Of a stretch of 64,000 nt of DNA, positions 26,565 through 34,930 are shown one piece after another (within the stretch, counting starts at the first letter, position 1; every line of letters begins with the position of its first letter). The notes beneath the pieces are model-generated. The model did no database searches, was not told where the DNA came from, and worked only from the letters and a program-made list of their open reading frames with translations. This DNA comes from Candidatus Solirubrobacter pratensis. Lineage in GTDB: Bacteria; Actinomycetota; Thermoleophilia; Solirubrobacterales; Solirubrobacteraceae. The stretch lies in the NCBI RefSeq assembly GCF_000425945.1, contig NZ_AUEK01000013.1, positions 162,952 to 226,951 of the forward strand, in the 5' to 3' direction. Both the position numbers and the translations under genes were made by a program.

Positions 26565-26570
26565 GACAAT
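26565..26570 (+). promoter_or_regulatory. Possible -10 box GACAAT before the three-GAF kinase
   Basis: TTGGACAAT is followed by 9 bases and an in-frame GTG at 26579. The distance matches the other near-leaderless starts, although the box is not a perfect TANNNT. Confidence 0.35.
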
Positions 26571-26578
26571 CGGATGAG

Positions 26579-28702
26579 GTGCACGGAGACTCACGATTCC
26601 TCGCAGAAGAGCAGGGCGCGCTGCGAAGGGTCGCAACGTCGGTCGCGCATGGCTCTGCGCCGGGAGAGGTGTTCGCGGTGCTCGCGCGCGAGTTCGCGCA
26701 GCTGCTCCACGTGCCGCTGATCGTGATGGTGCGCTTCGGCCCTGACAGGACCGGTTACGTGGTCGGCGCGTACGGCGACCCCCCGTTCCCGGTCGGCAGC
26801 AGCTGGCCGCTGGATCCCCGGAGCGTGATGGCGCAGGTGTACGCGACGGGCCGGCCGGCGCGGGTCGACGACTACTCGCAGCTCGACGGCGTCGTCGGGA
26901 AGGTCGCGCGCGCCGCCCGGTTCCACTCCACGGTCGGCGTCCCGATCGTCGTGGCCGGCAAGACGTGGGGCGCGACGATCGCGATCACCATCGGCGACGA
27001 CTCGCTGCCCGCGGACACGGCCCGCCGGCTGGCCGACTTCACCGACCTCGTCGCCGCCGCGATCTCGAACACGGAGGCGCGCGACGAGCTGCGCGTGCTG
27101 GCCGACGAGCAAGCCGCCCTGCGCCGGCTCGCAACGCTCGTGGCGGAGGGCTCCAGGCCCGCGGCGGTGTTCGCCGCCGCCGCCGAGGAGGTCGCGAAGG
27201 TGCTCGACGTGCGGATCGTCGACCTGCTGCGCTACGAGCCCGACGACGCGGTCACGGTCGTAGCGGGCTGGGGCGAGGTGCCGTTCCCGATCGGCAGCCG
27301 CTTCCCGCTCGACGGACCCTCGATCGCCTCCAAGATCAAGGCGACCCGCGAGGCGCAGCGCATCGACGACTACTCCGGCAACCCCAGCGCGCTCGGCTCC
27401 AGCGTCGACCGGGCGGGGATCCGCACGGGCGTCGGCGTTCCCGTCAGCGTCGACGGCAAGCTGTGGGGCGTGATGGCGATCGGCTCGCGCGCGCCCGACC
27501 CGCTCCCGAGCACCACGGAGGAGCGGCTGCGCGACTTCGTCGAGCTGCTCGCGGTGGCGATCGCCAACAGCGAGGCACGCCATGGCCTGCGCAAGCTCGC
27601 CGACGAGCAGGACGCGCTGCGGCGCCTCGCGACGCTCGTCGCGCAGGGCGCGCCCTCCCACGCCGTGTTCGACGCCGTCTGCGAGGAGGCGGCGCGGATC
27701 ATCGGCAGCTCGACGGTCAACCTCGCCCGCTTCGCTCCGGCCGGGTGCACCACGACGGTGGCCGGCTGGAGCCGCGACGGCTCGCACGTCCCCGCCGGCG
27801 TGTGCCTGCCGATGGAGGGCGAGGTGATCAACGTGATCGTCCAGCGCGAGCGCGCGCCCGGCCGGGTGGAGGACTACGCGGACGTCGAGGGCGAGCTGGC
27901 CGCCCTGCTGCGCCGGCTCGGAGTGCGAACGGAGATCGGCGCGCCGGTGATCGTCGACGGCGAGGTCTGGGGCGCGCTGATCGCGGGCCTGCGCGAGGGG
28001 ACCTTCCCGCGCCGCAGCGAGCAGCGCGTGGCCGGCTTCGCGGAGCTGATCGCCACCGCCGTGTCCAACGCCGACACCCGCGCCGAGCTGCTCGCCTCGC
28101 GCGCCCGGCTCGTGACCGCCGCCGACGAGGGGCGGCGCAAGCTCGCACGCGACATCCATGACGGCGCGCAGCAGCGCCTGGTCACCGCGATCGTGTCGCT
28201 CCAGCTCGCCGACCGCCAGCTCGACACCGATCCCGAGGGCGCGCGCACGCTCCTGCGCGACGCGCTCTCCCAGTCGCGGGCGGGGCTGGACGAGCTGCGC
28301 GAGCTGGCGACCGGCATGCACCCCGCGATCCTCACCAACAGCGGGCTGCGCGCCGCGATCGAGGCGCTCGCCCAGCGCAGCCGCGTGCCGGTCAACGTGC
28401 GGGCGACGTCGCAGCGCCTCCCGTCACACATCGAGGCCGGAGCCTACTTCTTGATCGCCGAGGCGCTCACCAACGCGTCCAAGCACGCGCGCGCCTCGCG
28501 CGTCGAGGTGGTGATCCGCGCGCGCGAAGGCGTGCTGGAGATCGAGGTGTTCGACGACGGCGTCGGCGGCGCCGATCCGCACGGCAGCGGCGTCCGCGGG
28601 CTCGAGGACCGGGTCGAGGCGCTCGGCGGGACCTTCCGGATCGAGAGCCCCGAGGGCCGCGGCACCGCGATCCACGCGACGCTGCCGCTGCTCTCCGACT
28701 AA
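26579..28702 (+). CDS. Three-GAF sensor histidine kinase (NarL-type output)
   Basis: 707 residues from GTG 26579; ATG 26495 would add 28 residues of no clear similarity. Three GAF modules begin near residues 8, 175 and 341, each with the helix LADEQAALRRLATLVA or a close variant, the same module as in the kinase at 5980. Then HisKA_3 (ARDIHDGAQQRL, His527) and an HATPase (EALTNASKHARAS, DDGVGG, GSGVRGLEDRVEALGG). No membrane segment. It lies 118 bases after the NarL regulator at 25814, its likely partner. Confidence 0.9.
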   Translation: MHGDSRFLAEEQGALRRVATSVAHGSAPGEVFAVLAREFAQLLHVPLIVMVRFGPDRTGYVVGAYGDPPFPVGSSWPLDPRSVMAQVYATGRPARVDDYSQLDGVVGKVARAARFHSTVGVPIVVAGKTWGATIAITIGDDSLPADTARRLADFTDLVAAAISNTEARDELRVLADEQAALRRLATLVAEGSRPAAVFAAAAEEVAKVLDVRIVDLLRYEPDDAVTVVAGWGEVPFPIGSRFPLDGPSIASKIKATREAQRIDDYSGNPSALGSSVDRAGIRTGVGVPVSVDGKLWGVMAIGSRAPDPLPSTTEERLRDFVELLAVAIANSEARHGLRKLADEQDALRRLATLVAQGAPSHAVFDAVCEEAARIIGSSTVNLARFAPAGCTTTVAGWSRDGSHVPAGVCLPMEGEVINVIVQRERAPGRVEDYADVEGELAALLRRLGVRTEIGAPVIVDGEVWGALIAGLREGTFPRRSEQRVAGFAELIATAVSNADTRAELLASRARLVTAADEGRRKLARDIHDGAQQRLVTAIVSLQLADRQLDTDPEGARTLLRDALSQSRAGLDELRELATGMHPAILTNSGLRAAIEALAQRSRVPVNVRATSQRLPSHIEAGAYFLIAEALTNASKHARASRVEVVIRAREGVLEIEVFDDGVGGADPHGSGVRGLEDRVEALGGTFRIESPEGRGTAIHATLPLLSD

Positions 28703-28897
28703 GCCCGCGCCCCGGGCGCGGCTCGAAAGCGCTGCTCGGCTCAGGATTCTCCGCCACAGGCTCCCCCGATCGGTGGAGGAGCATCTCCTCCCCGGCGGAA
28801 CGCGATCGGCGGATGGGAGTCCGCTCCCGATCCGACGACCATCGCCGTCGATGTCACGGAGGACCGATCGCCGCAGCGCGCCGCTGCCCTTCCGCGC
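28703..28897. other. Gene-free stretch with two hairpins
   Basis: It holds GGAGGAG-CAT-CTCCTCC (28775-28791) and a bulged stem GGAT-GGGAG paired with CTCCC-G-ATCC (28811-28833), and the 12-base string TCCCCCGATCGG (28762-28773) that recurs at 37561. It could be the terminator of the kinase gene, the control region of the operon downstream, or both. Confidence 0.45.
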
Positions 28898-29110
28898 ATG
28901 ACCCGCGTCCGCGTCACCGGAGGCGCCCGCTTCGTCGGCTCGCACCAGGAGCCCCGCGTCCGCCACTCGGTGGATGACCCGGCCGGGCGCCAGACGCGCG
29001 GCCTCGTCCACGCCGGCGAGGTGCGCCGCACGTGCCTGGACCCGCTGGGACAGGGCCTCGAGCGCACGCTCGGCGCCGTGACCGTTCCCGAGGAGGAGGC
29101 ATCGCATTGA
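28898..29110 (+). pseudogene. Shrunken NAD-dependent sugar epimerase/dehydratase (SDR) remnant
   Basis: A 70-codon ORF starting ATG 28898. It opens MTRVRVTGGARFVGSH, the Rossmann start of extended SDR epimerases (consensus VLVTGGAGFIGSH), continues with a VDD-x-x-GR-like acidic step, and ends LDPLGQGLERTLGAV, which looks like the C-terminal helix of such enzymes (PLEEGLRRT). About 240 internal residues, with the Ser-Tyr-Lys catalytic set, are absent. Its TGA overlaps the TTG start of the next gene as TTGA, so it may still be translated and couple that gene. Either an in-frame deletion scar or a leader peptide. Confidence 0.6.
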
Positions 29111-31833
29111 GAGGACATCGCGCAGCGCTGCTCGTGTTGCTCACCTGTCTGGTCGCGGCCCCGGTGGCCGCGTCCGCGTCACAAGCCGCCGGCCCTGCGC
29201 CCGGGCAGCGCATCGACCTCAAGGTGCTGCTCGCGACGCCGTCCTCTACCGATGCGGTCGCCGCGTCGTGGAAGGCGGCGTTGCAGCGCGAGGGCGTGCC
29301 GTTCGACACCTACGTGGAGAGCGCGTCCGCGCCGCTGACCGACGCGATGCTCGCCGACTACGCCGCGGGTGAGGCGAAGTACGGCGCGGTGATCCTCGCC
29401 TACGGCGACATGCTGACCCCCACCGAGCAGGCCGCGCTGACGAAGCTCGAGCAGACCTTCGGCGTGCGCCAGATCAGCGACAACGTCGCGTCCGCCGCGC
29501 ACGGGCTGACGCTCGTCTCCTCCGGCGAGCAGGGCGGCCAGACCGGCACGCTGACCGCCGGCGGCAAGGTGGTGTTCCCGTACCTCACCGGCACGGTGCC
29601 GATCGCCACGCCCTCGTTCGGCTACCAGGCCAAGCCGGCCGCCGGCGCGAGCTTCGACACGCTCGTGTCGGGGCCCGACGGCTCCGCCTACGTCGGCGTC
29701 TACACGCGCCCCGACGGCACGCAGGACCTGGTCGACACGGTGCCCGGCAGCGCCACGGAGACGCAGAGCCAGCTGCTGCGCCACGGGATGATCGACTGGG
29801 TCACGCGCGGCGTGCACTTCGGCACGCAGCGCAACTACCTCGAGCTCCAGATCGACGACACGTTCCTCGGCGACGACGCGTGGATCCCGCAGGGCGGCGT
29901 CACGAACACCGCGGGCCGCACGTGCACGCCGCAGCCTGAGACGACGAGCCCGTGCCCGGAGGACCAGATCCAGCTCCAGCCCGCCGACGTCGACACCGCC
30001 GCCAACTGGATGAGGACCAGCGGCCTGCGCCTCGACATGGTGTTCAACGGCGGCGGCACGGACCCCGCGGGCGTACTCGCCGGGTTCCAGAGGCACGCGA
30101 GCGAGTTCGGGTGGATCAACCACACGTGGGATCACCCCAACCTCGACTGCTCGACCGCGCCGTTCATCACCAACGAGATCGCCTCCAACACCGCGTGGGC
30201 CAAGGCCAACGGCCTGCCGGCGGCGAGCACCGAGCTGGTCACCGGCGAGCACTCCGGCCTGGCCAACACCCGGCCGGGCAACCCGGGGACGATCGACCCG
30301 CCGTCGCTGTCGGACGCGACGGCGGGCGCGGCGGCCGGAGCGACGCTCGCCGCGGGCTCCTACGACTACGGCGTCACCGGCACGACCTCGCTGGGCGAGA
30401 CGATCCCGTCGGAGACCACCGTCTCGGTCGCGGCCGGGGAGTCCGTCGCGCTCTCCTGGCAGGCGGTCTGCCACGCCGGCACCTACAAGGTCTACCGCCG
30501 CACCTCCGCGGCCGGTACGACCGCAGCGGGGGCGTGGTCGCTGATCGGCATCGTCAATCAGCCGGCGACGGCGTTCACGGACGCCGGGCCCGTCGACGTG
30601 ACCTTCACCGACACCGGCGCCGCCGGCGCGGCCGGCACCCCGCCGGCGGCCAACGCCGCGGCCGAGAGCCCGTACGCGCAGAACCCCAACTTCGTCGCCG
30701 CGCTCGACGCGGCCGGCGTCAAGTACACCGCCACGGACGCCTCGAAGGCCTATCCGAACCCGCCGACCGCGGCCGTTCCCGCGGCCACGACGTTCGCCGC
30801 GGGCTCGAGCTTCCTCGACGGGGACATCCGCGCCTTCCCGCGCTATCCGACGAACATCTACTACAACACCCAGACCCAGGCGCAGGAGCTCGACGAATAC
30901 AACTACCTGTACAACGCCTCGCGCGGGTGCAAGCCGATCGCCGGCGTGACGACGTGCAACACCGGCGACGTCACCTGGCAGCAGCTGCTCGACAACGAGA
31001 GCGCGGTGATGCTGCGGCACGTCATGGGCGACGACCCGCGGCCGCACTACTTCCACGAGTCCAACCTCGCGAGCTCGACGGTCAGCGGCGGCGCCCCGTT
31101 CTACGCGCTGGCCGATCAGGTGCTCACCCAGTACAAGGGCCTGTTCAACACGCCGCTGGTGCAGCTCACGCCGACGCAGATCGGCGATGAGCTGGCGCGC
31201 CAGGACGCGTGGAGCGCGGCGGTCGCCGCCGGGCACGTGAGCGCGTACCTGCAGGACGGCCAGGTGCACGTGACCACGACCCAGCCGCTCGACGTGCCGC
31301 TGACCGGGACGACCGTCGGGGACGTCTACGGCGGGACGCGGTCCGGCTGGACGAACGTCAACGGCAGCGCCGTGTTCTCCACCGCCGCGACGGCCGCGCA
31401 GCCGCCGGCGGCGGCCGGCAACGTGTCCCGTGGCTCGCGCGGGGGCCGCGGCTCGGGCAAGGCGGCGCTGCGCCTGACGAAGCTCTCGCTCTCCCCCGCG
31501 CGCTTCAGCACGACCGGCCGTCGCGCCGGGACGACGATCACCTGGACGGCGAGCGGCAAGGGCACGATCAGCGCGAAGATCCGCCGCTTGAAGGCCGGCC
31601 GGCGCGTCGGCAAGACGTGTCGTGCGCCCGCGAGGGCCAACCGCCGCCGCGCCGCGTGCACGCGGGCGGTCCACGCCGGCACGCTCGGGCTCTCCGTCAC
31701 CGCCGGCAAGGGCCGGACGCACTTCAGCGGACGGCTGCGCGGCCGGTCGCTGCCTCCGGGCAGCTACGAGCTGGTCGCCGGCTCCCGCAAGGCGAAGTTC
31801 ACGGTCACGACGAGGAAGGTCAAGCAGGCATGA
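29107..31833 (+). CDS. Secreted exopolysaccharide deacetylase, Agd3-like (CE18-type)
   Basis: 908 residues from TTG 29107, with GAGGAGG 9 bases upstream. Signal peptide (LLVLLTCLVAAPVAASA), then an N-terminal domain containing KLEQTFGVRQISDN, then a NodB-like deacetylase core with the acid pair in LELQIDDTFLGDDAW and a metal-binding H-x3-H in GWINHTWDHPNLDC (residues about 335-345). A domain resembling an Ig/FnIII insert interrupts the core (about 395-515). A basic Ala/Arg-rich tail follows. The arrangement recalls fungal Agd3, which deacetylates galactosaminogalactan, and the deacetylase half of PelA. It should act outside the membrane on the polymer made by this operon. Confidence 0.72.
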   Translation: MRGHRAALLVLLTCLVAAPVAASASQAAGPAPGQRIDLKVLLATPSSTDAVAASWKAALQREGVPFDTYVESASAPLTDAMLADYAAGEAKYGAVILAYGDMLTPTEQAALTKLEQTFGVRQISDNVASAAHGLTLVSSGEQGGQTGTLTAGGKVVFPYLTGTVPIATPSFGYQAKPAAGASFDTLVSGPDGSAYVGVYTRPDGTQDLVDTVPGSATETQSQLLRHGMIDWVTRGVHFGTQRNYLELQIDDTFLGDDAWIPQGGVTNTAGRTCTPQPETTSPCPEDQIQLQPADVDTAANWMRTSGLRLDMVFNGGGTDPAGVLAGFQRHASEFGWINHTWDHPNLDCSTAPFITNEIASNTAWAKANGLPAASTELVTGEHSGLANTRPGNPGTIDPPSLSDATAGAAAGATLAAGSYDYGVTGTTSLGETIPSETTVSVAAGESVALSWQAVCHAGTYKVYRRTSAAGTTAAGAWSLIGIVNQPATAFTDAGPVDVTFTDTGAAGAAGTPPAANAAAESPYAQNPNFVAALDAAGVKYTATDASKAYPNPPTAAVPAATTFAAGSSFLDGDIRAFPRYPTNIYYNTQTQAQELDEYNYLYNASRGCKPIAGVTTCNTGDVTWQQLLDNESAVMLRHVMGDDPRPHYFHESNLASSTVSGGAPFYALADQVLTQYKGLFNTPLVQLTPTQIGDELARQDAWSAAVAAGHVSAYLQDGQVHVTTTQPLDVPLTGTTVGDVYGGTRSGWTNVNGSAVFSTAATAAQPPAAAGNVSRGSRGGRGSGKAALRLTKLSLSPARFSTTGRRAGTTITWTASGKGTISAKIRRLKAGRRVGKTCRAPARANRRRAACTRAVHAGTLGLSVTAGKGRTHFSGRLRGRSLPPGSYELVAGSRKAKFTVTTRKVKQA

Positions 31834-32156
31834 GCACCCAGACGCTTCGCCGGAGCCGCTTCAAGCGCGGGCGGGGACGTGCGCGGCAGGACACGACCAG
31901 CGATCTGCAGGCGGAGCTGGCCCTGCTGCAGGAGGAGAACCGGCAGCTGAAGACGCGCGGGGCGCCCGACCTGGCGACGATGATGGACCGCATCCGCCGG
32001 GCGCCGGAGGCCGTCGAGGACCCGCTCGACGAGGCCGCGGCGATGCTCGCCGAGAACCTCGTCATCCGCGAGTCGCTGGTGGAGCTGTGCCGCGAGCTGC
32101 GGCGGGCCTCGGCCGAGCTGGAGGCACGCTTGCTTGCCGTGGGCGGCGATGCCTGA
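31830..32156 (+). CDS. Small charged coiled-coil protein of the exopolysaccharide operon
   Basis: 108 residues, no family recognised. N terminus strongly basic (SRFKRGRGRARQ), then a leucine/glutamate heptad-like stretch (LQAELALLQEENRQL) and a second helical part near the C terminus (ESLVELCRELRRASAELEARLL). No membrane segment or signal peptide. ATG 31830 overlaps the deacetylase stop as ATGA and its 3' end overlaps the glycosyltransferase start by 8 bases. It may be a scaffold or regulator of the glycosyltransferase; function unknown. Confidence 0.72.
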   Translation: MSTQTLRRSRFKRGRGRARQDTTSDLQAELALLQEENRQLKTRGAPDLATMMDRIRRAPEAVEDPLDEAAAMLAENLVIRESLVELCRELRRASAELEARLLAVGGDA

Positions 32157-33615
32157 GCGACGCACGCGCGTGCTCCTACTGACCGAGGGCACCTATCCGT
32201 ATGAGCTGGGCGGCGTCAGCTCGTGGTGCGACCTGCTCGTGCGCGAGCTGACGGACTTCGACTGGCAGGTCCTGCCGATCGTCGCGCCGCACGGCAGGCC
32301 GCCGCTGTACGAGCTGCCGCCCCACGCGCGGGCGCTGCCGCCGATCGAGGTGTGGTCCGAGCGGCGCCCCCGCGGGCGCCGCGGCGCTCGGGGGGACAGC
32401 GAGCTCCCCGCCGTGCTGGTGCGTGAGCTGATCGGCTGGGAGGGCGACACCGACGCGGTCGTCGCCGCCTGGCTACGCTGCCGCCGCGCGCCGGCCGGCG
32501 TGCGGGCGGCGTTCCGTTCCGACCAGGCATGGCAGGCGTACCTGGACGAGCTCGCCGCGGTGCTCGCCGAGCGCGTCCCCGAGGCCGGGACGCCGCCGGA
32601 GCTGGACCTGGTCGAGGCGGCCGAGCTCTACCAGACGCTGTACTGGATCGCCCGCACGGCGGCGGCGCCGACGCCGGAGGTCGACGTGCTGCACGCGACC
32701 GCCGCCGGCTGGTCGTCGGTCCCGGCGGCGGTCCACCGCGCGCTGCACGGCACGCCGATGATCCTCACCGAGCACGGCGTGTACCTGCGCGAGGCCTATC
32801 TCGCCGCCGTCCGGCGCGCCGAGAGCCCGGGCCGGCGCTTCGCCGCCACGCGGCTCGCGCGCGGGCTGACGCGCGTCGCGTACGCCTGCGCGGACGCCGT
32901 CGCCCCGGTCACCGACGTCCACGCGCACTGGGAGACCGGCCTCGGGCTGGACGCCGAGCGCATCTGCGTGATCCGCAACGGGCTGCAGAACGCGCCGCAG
33001 CCGGCGCCGCCGCCCGGGAACTCCACGATCGTCTCCGTCGGCCGGATCGACCCGCTCAAGGACATCCACACGATGCTGCGCGCCGCCGCCACCACGCTCG
33101 AGCTGGTGCCGGAGGCGCGCTTCCGGCACTACGGGCTGGTGACGCCGGGCGAGGAGGCGTATGGGCGCTCGTGCGAGATCCTGCACGAGCGGCTCGGGCT
33201 CGGCGACCGCTTCCAGTTCATGGGCCGGACCACCGATCCCGCCGGCGTGGTGCGCGACGCCGACATCGTGCTGATGACCAGCATCTCCGAGGGGCTGCCG
33301 ATGGCGATCCTGGAGGCGATGGGCGAAGGCCGCCCCGTCGTCGCCACCGGCGTCGGCGGCGTGCCCGACGTCGTGCGCGGCTGCGGGCTGATCGCGCGAC
33401 CGGTCAAGGACCGCGAGATCGCGCTGGCGATCGTGACGCTGCTGCGCTATCCGCAGCTGGCGGCGCGACTGGGACGGCTCGGGTACCGGCGGCTCGGGCG
33501 CCTGTTCGACCAGGACGGCTGCGTCGAGGGCTACCGGCGGCTCCTTCACGCGGCCGCCGCCGGGCAGCGCGAGCAGCCCGCCGCGGTGCCCGTGCGGCTG
33601 GCGGTGGCGGCGTGA
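32149..33615 (+). CDS. GT4 glycosyltransferase, PelF/Gtb3-like (DUF3492 type)
   Basis: 488 residues from ATG 32149. The N terminus VLLLTEGTYPYELGGVSSW is the hallmark of PelF-type GT4 enzymes, with a following DUF3492-like N-terminal half. The C-terminal half has the GT-B nucleotide-sugar site: SVGRIDPLKDIHTMLRAA and the E-x7-E-type segment ISEGLPMAILEAMGEGRPVV. PelF polymerises UDP-GalNAc/GlcNAc in the cytosol, and fungal Gtb3 is the matching galactosaminogalactan polymerase. No membrane helices, so it needs a membrane partner, probably the product at 33665. Confidence 0.85.
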   Translation: MPERRTRVLLLTEGTYPYELGGVSSWCDLLVRELTDFDWQVLPIVAPHGRPPLYELPPHARALPPIEVWSERRPRGRRGARGDSELPAVLVRELIGWEGDTDAVVAAWLRCRRAPAGVRAAFRSDQAWQAYLDELAAVLAERVPEAGTPPELDLVEAAELYQTLYWIARTAAAPTPEVDVLHATAAGWSSVPAAVHRALHGTPMILTEHGVYLREAYLAAVRRAESPGRRFAATRLARGLTRVAYACADAVAPVTDVHAHWETGLGLDAERICVIRNGLQNAPQPAPPPGNSTIVSVGRIDPLKDIHTMLRAAATTLELVPEARFRHYGLVTPGEEAYGRSCEILHERLGLGDRFQFMGRTTDPAGVVRDADIVLMTSISEGLPMAILEAMGEGRPVVATGVGGVPDVVRGCGLIARPVKDREIALAIVTLLRYPQLAARLGRLGYRRLGRLFDQDGCVEGYRRLLHAAAAGQREQPAAVPVRLAVAA

Positions 33616-33668
33616 GCGGCGGTGACGCGACCTCGGCCCTCGGCGCGAGCGGCGGTGGTTGCCGGTGA
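33612..33668 (+). CDS. 18-codon coupling ORF between glycosyltransferase and membrane-protein genes
   Basis: GTG 33612 overlaps the glycosyltransferase stop as GTGA, and the ORF's own TGA overlaps GTG 33665 of the next gene as GTGA. The peptide would be VSGGDATSALGASGGGCR. Both junctions have the exact overlap geometry used across this window, which suggests a relay that carries ribosomes over a 50-base gap rather than a functional peptide. Too short for composition tests. Confidence 0.45.
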   Translation: MSGGDATSALGASGGGCR

Positions 33669-34930
33669 GCCAGGAGGTCGTCGAGGCGCGGCTCGGGCGC
33701 CCGCCGCAGGACATGCTCGAGGCCGCCGTGGTGCTGGAGGCGTGGGCGGGCGTCCCGCCTTCGCGCGCCCTGGAGGCTGGACGGGCGCTGATGCCGGCGG
33801 CGCCGGCGGCGCCGCGGCGGAGCACCGGCCGGCTCGCGGATCCCGAGCCGCGGCGGCGGATCGCCTTCGAGGCGGTCGCGTTCGGCGCCTCCGTGGTCGC
33901 GATCGCCCTCTGGGCCTCGCCGCTGCGCCAGGCGATCGGCGCCGGCGGCCTGGGACTGGCCCTGACCGTCGCGCTGCCGCTCACGCTCGCGCTGCAGTGG
34001 GGCCTGAGCAGCCGCTACCTCAGCCGGCCCGGCGGCGCGGCGGCGCTGACCCGCAACCGCGCCGCGCTCGCAGCCGGCATCGCCGTCGTCGTTGCGGCGC
34101 CGAGCGCGGCGCTGGGCGCCGCCGGCCTCGTCGCGGGGTTGCTGACCGTGGTCTGGGTGGGCGGAGCGATCCTGATCCGCCGCGGCAGCGCGCTGGGCTA
34201 CACCGCGCTCGTCGCGGCGGCCACACCGGCGATGCTCGGCGCCTCCGCGCCTCGCTTCGTCCTCGCCTGGTTGGCCGGGACGATCGCGCTCGCAGCGCTG
34301 ATCGCGCCCCGCGCCCCCGTCGGCGCGCACGCGCCGCTCGGCCGCTGGGAGCGGGCGCTCAGCTCCGCGCTGATCGGCGCCGCGCTGGGGCTGCTGCTCG
34401 TCGGCGACCGCAGCCTCGGCTGGACCGCGGGGCCGGCGGCCGCGTTCCTGCTCGTCCCCTCGATCATGGCGGGCTGCTGGGGCAGCGCGCACGTGTGGCG
34501 GCTGGCCCACGCGCTGCCCTCCTCGCTCGCGGGCGTCGGCATCGGCGAGCGGCCGCGCACGACCGCCTTGCGGGTGCTCGCGGGCGCGCTGGCGCGTACC
34601 GTTCTAGCGTGCACGGCGCTCTCGCTGATCGCGGCGCTGGCGCTCCCGCTGCGGGAGTCCGGCACGGCGCGGGCGTGCACCCTGCTCGGCTTCGGCCTGC
34701 TGGCGCTGGTGACGCTCCTGGCCGGCCTGCTCGAGTCGCTCGCCCGCGGGCGCTGGGCGCTGGCCGCCGTCAGCGCGGGAGCGCTGGTGGAGGCGCTCGT
34801 CGCTTCGCCGGTCTCGGGCGGCGCCCTGATCGCCGGGGCCGCAGTGGCCGTGGCGGTCCTGCTCCCGGCGGCCGTCGCGCCGCTGCGGCGCCCGGCGACC
34901 ACGGTCGCCACCACCGTCTGGATCGCGTGA
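33665..34930 (+). CDS. Polytopic membrane protein of the exopolysaccharide operon, possible exporter
   Basis: 421 residues. A soluble N-terminal part of about 70 residues is followed by roughly ten to twelve hydrophobic helices, Ala/Leu-rich with few charged residues. No family was recognised. By position and topology it could fill the role of PelG, the 12-helix partner of PelF, or the membrane half of fungal Gtb3, but the N terminus does not look like PelG. GTG 33665 is coupled to the 18-codon ORF and its stop overlaps the next gene as GTGA. Confidence 0.75.
   Translation: MSQEVVEARLGRPPQDMLEAAVVLEAWAGVPPSRALEAGRALMPAAPAAPRRSTGRLADPEPRRRIAFEAVAFGASVVAIALWASPLRQAIGAGGLGLALTVALPLTLALQWGLSSRYLSRPGGAAALTRNRAALAAGIAVVVAAPSAALGAAGLVAGLLTVVWVGGAILIRRGSALGYTALVAAATPAMLGASAPRFVLAWLAGTIALAALIAPRAPVGAHAPLGRWERALSSALIGAALGLLLVGDRSLGWTAGPAAAFLLVPSIMAGCWGSAHVWRLAHALPSSLAGVGIGERPRTTALRVLAGALARTVLACTALSLIAALALPLRESGTARACTLLGFGLLALVTLLAGLLESLARGRWALAAVSAGALVEALVASPVSGGALIAGAAVAVAVLLPAAVAPLRRPATTVATTVWIA

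Noticed and set aside
33665..34930. Firm naming of the membrane protein as PelG
   Set aside because: Position and helix number fit, but the N terminus and motifs do not resemble PelG, so only a possible role is given.
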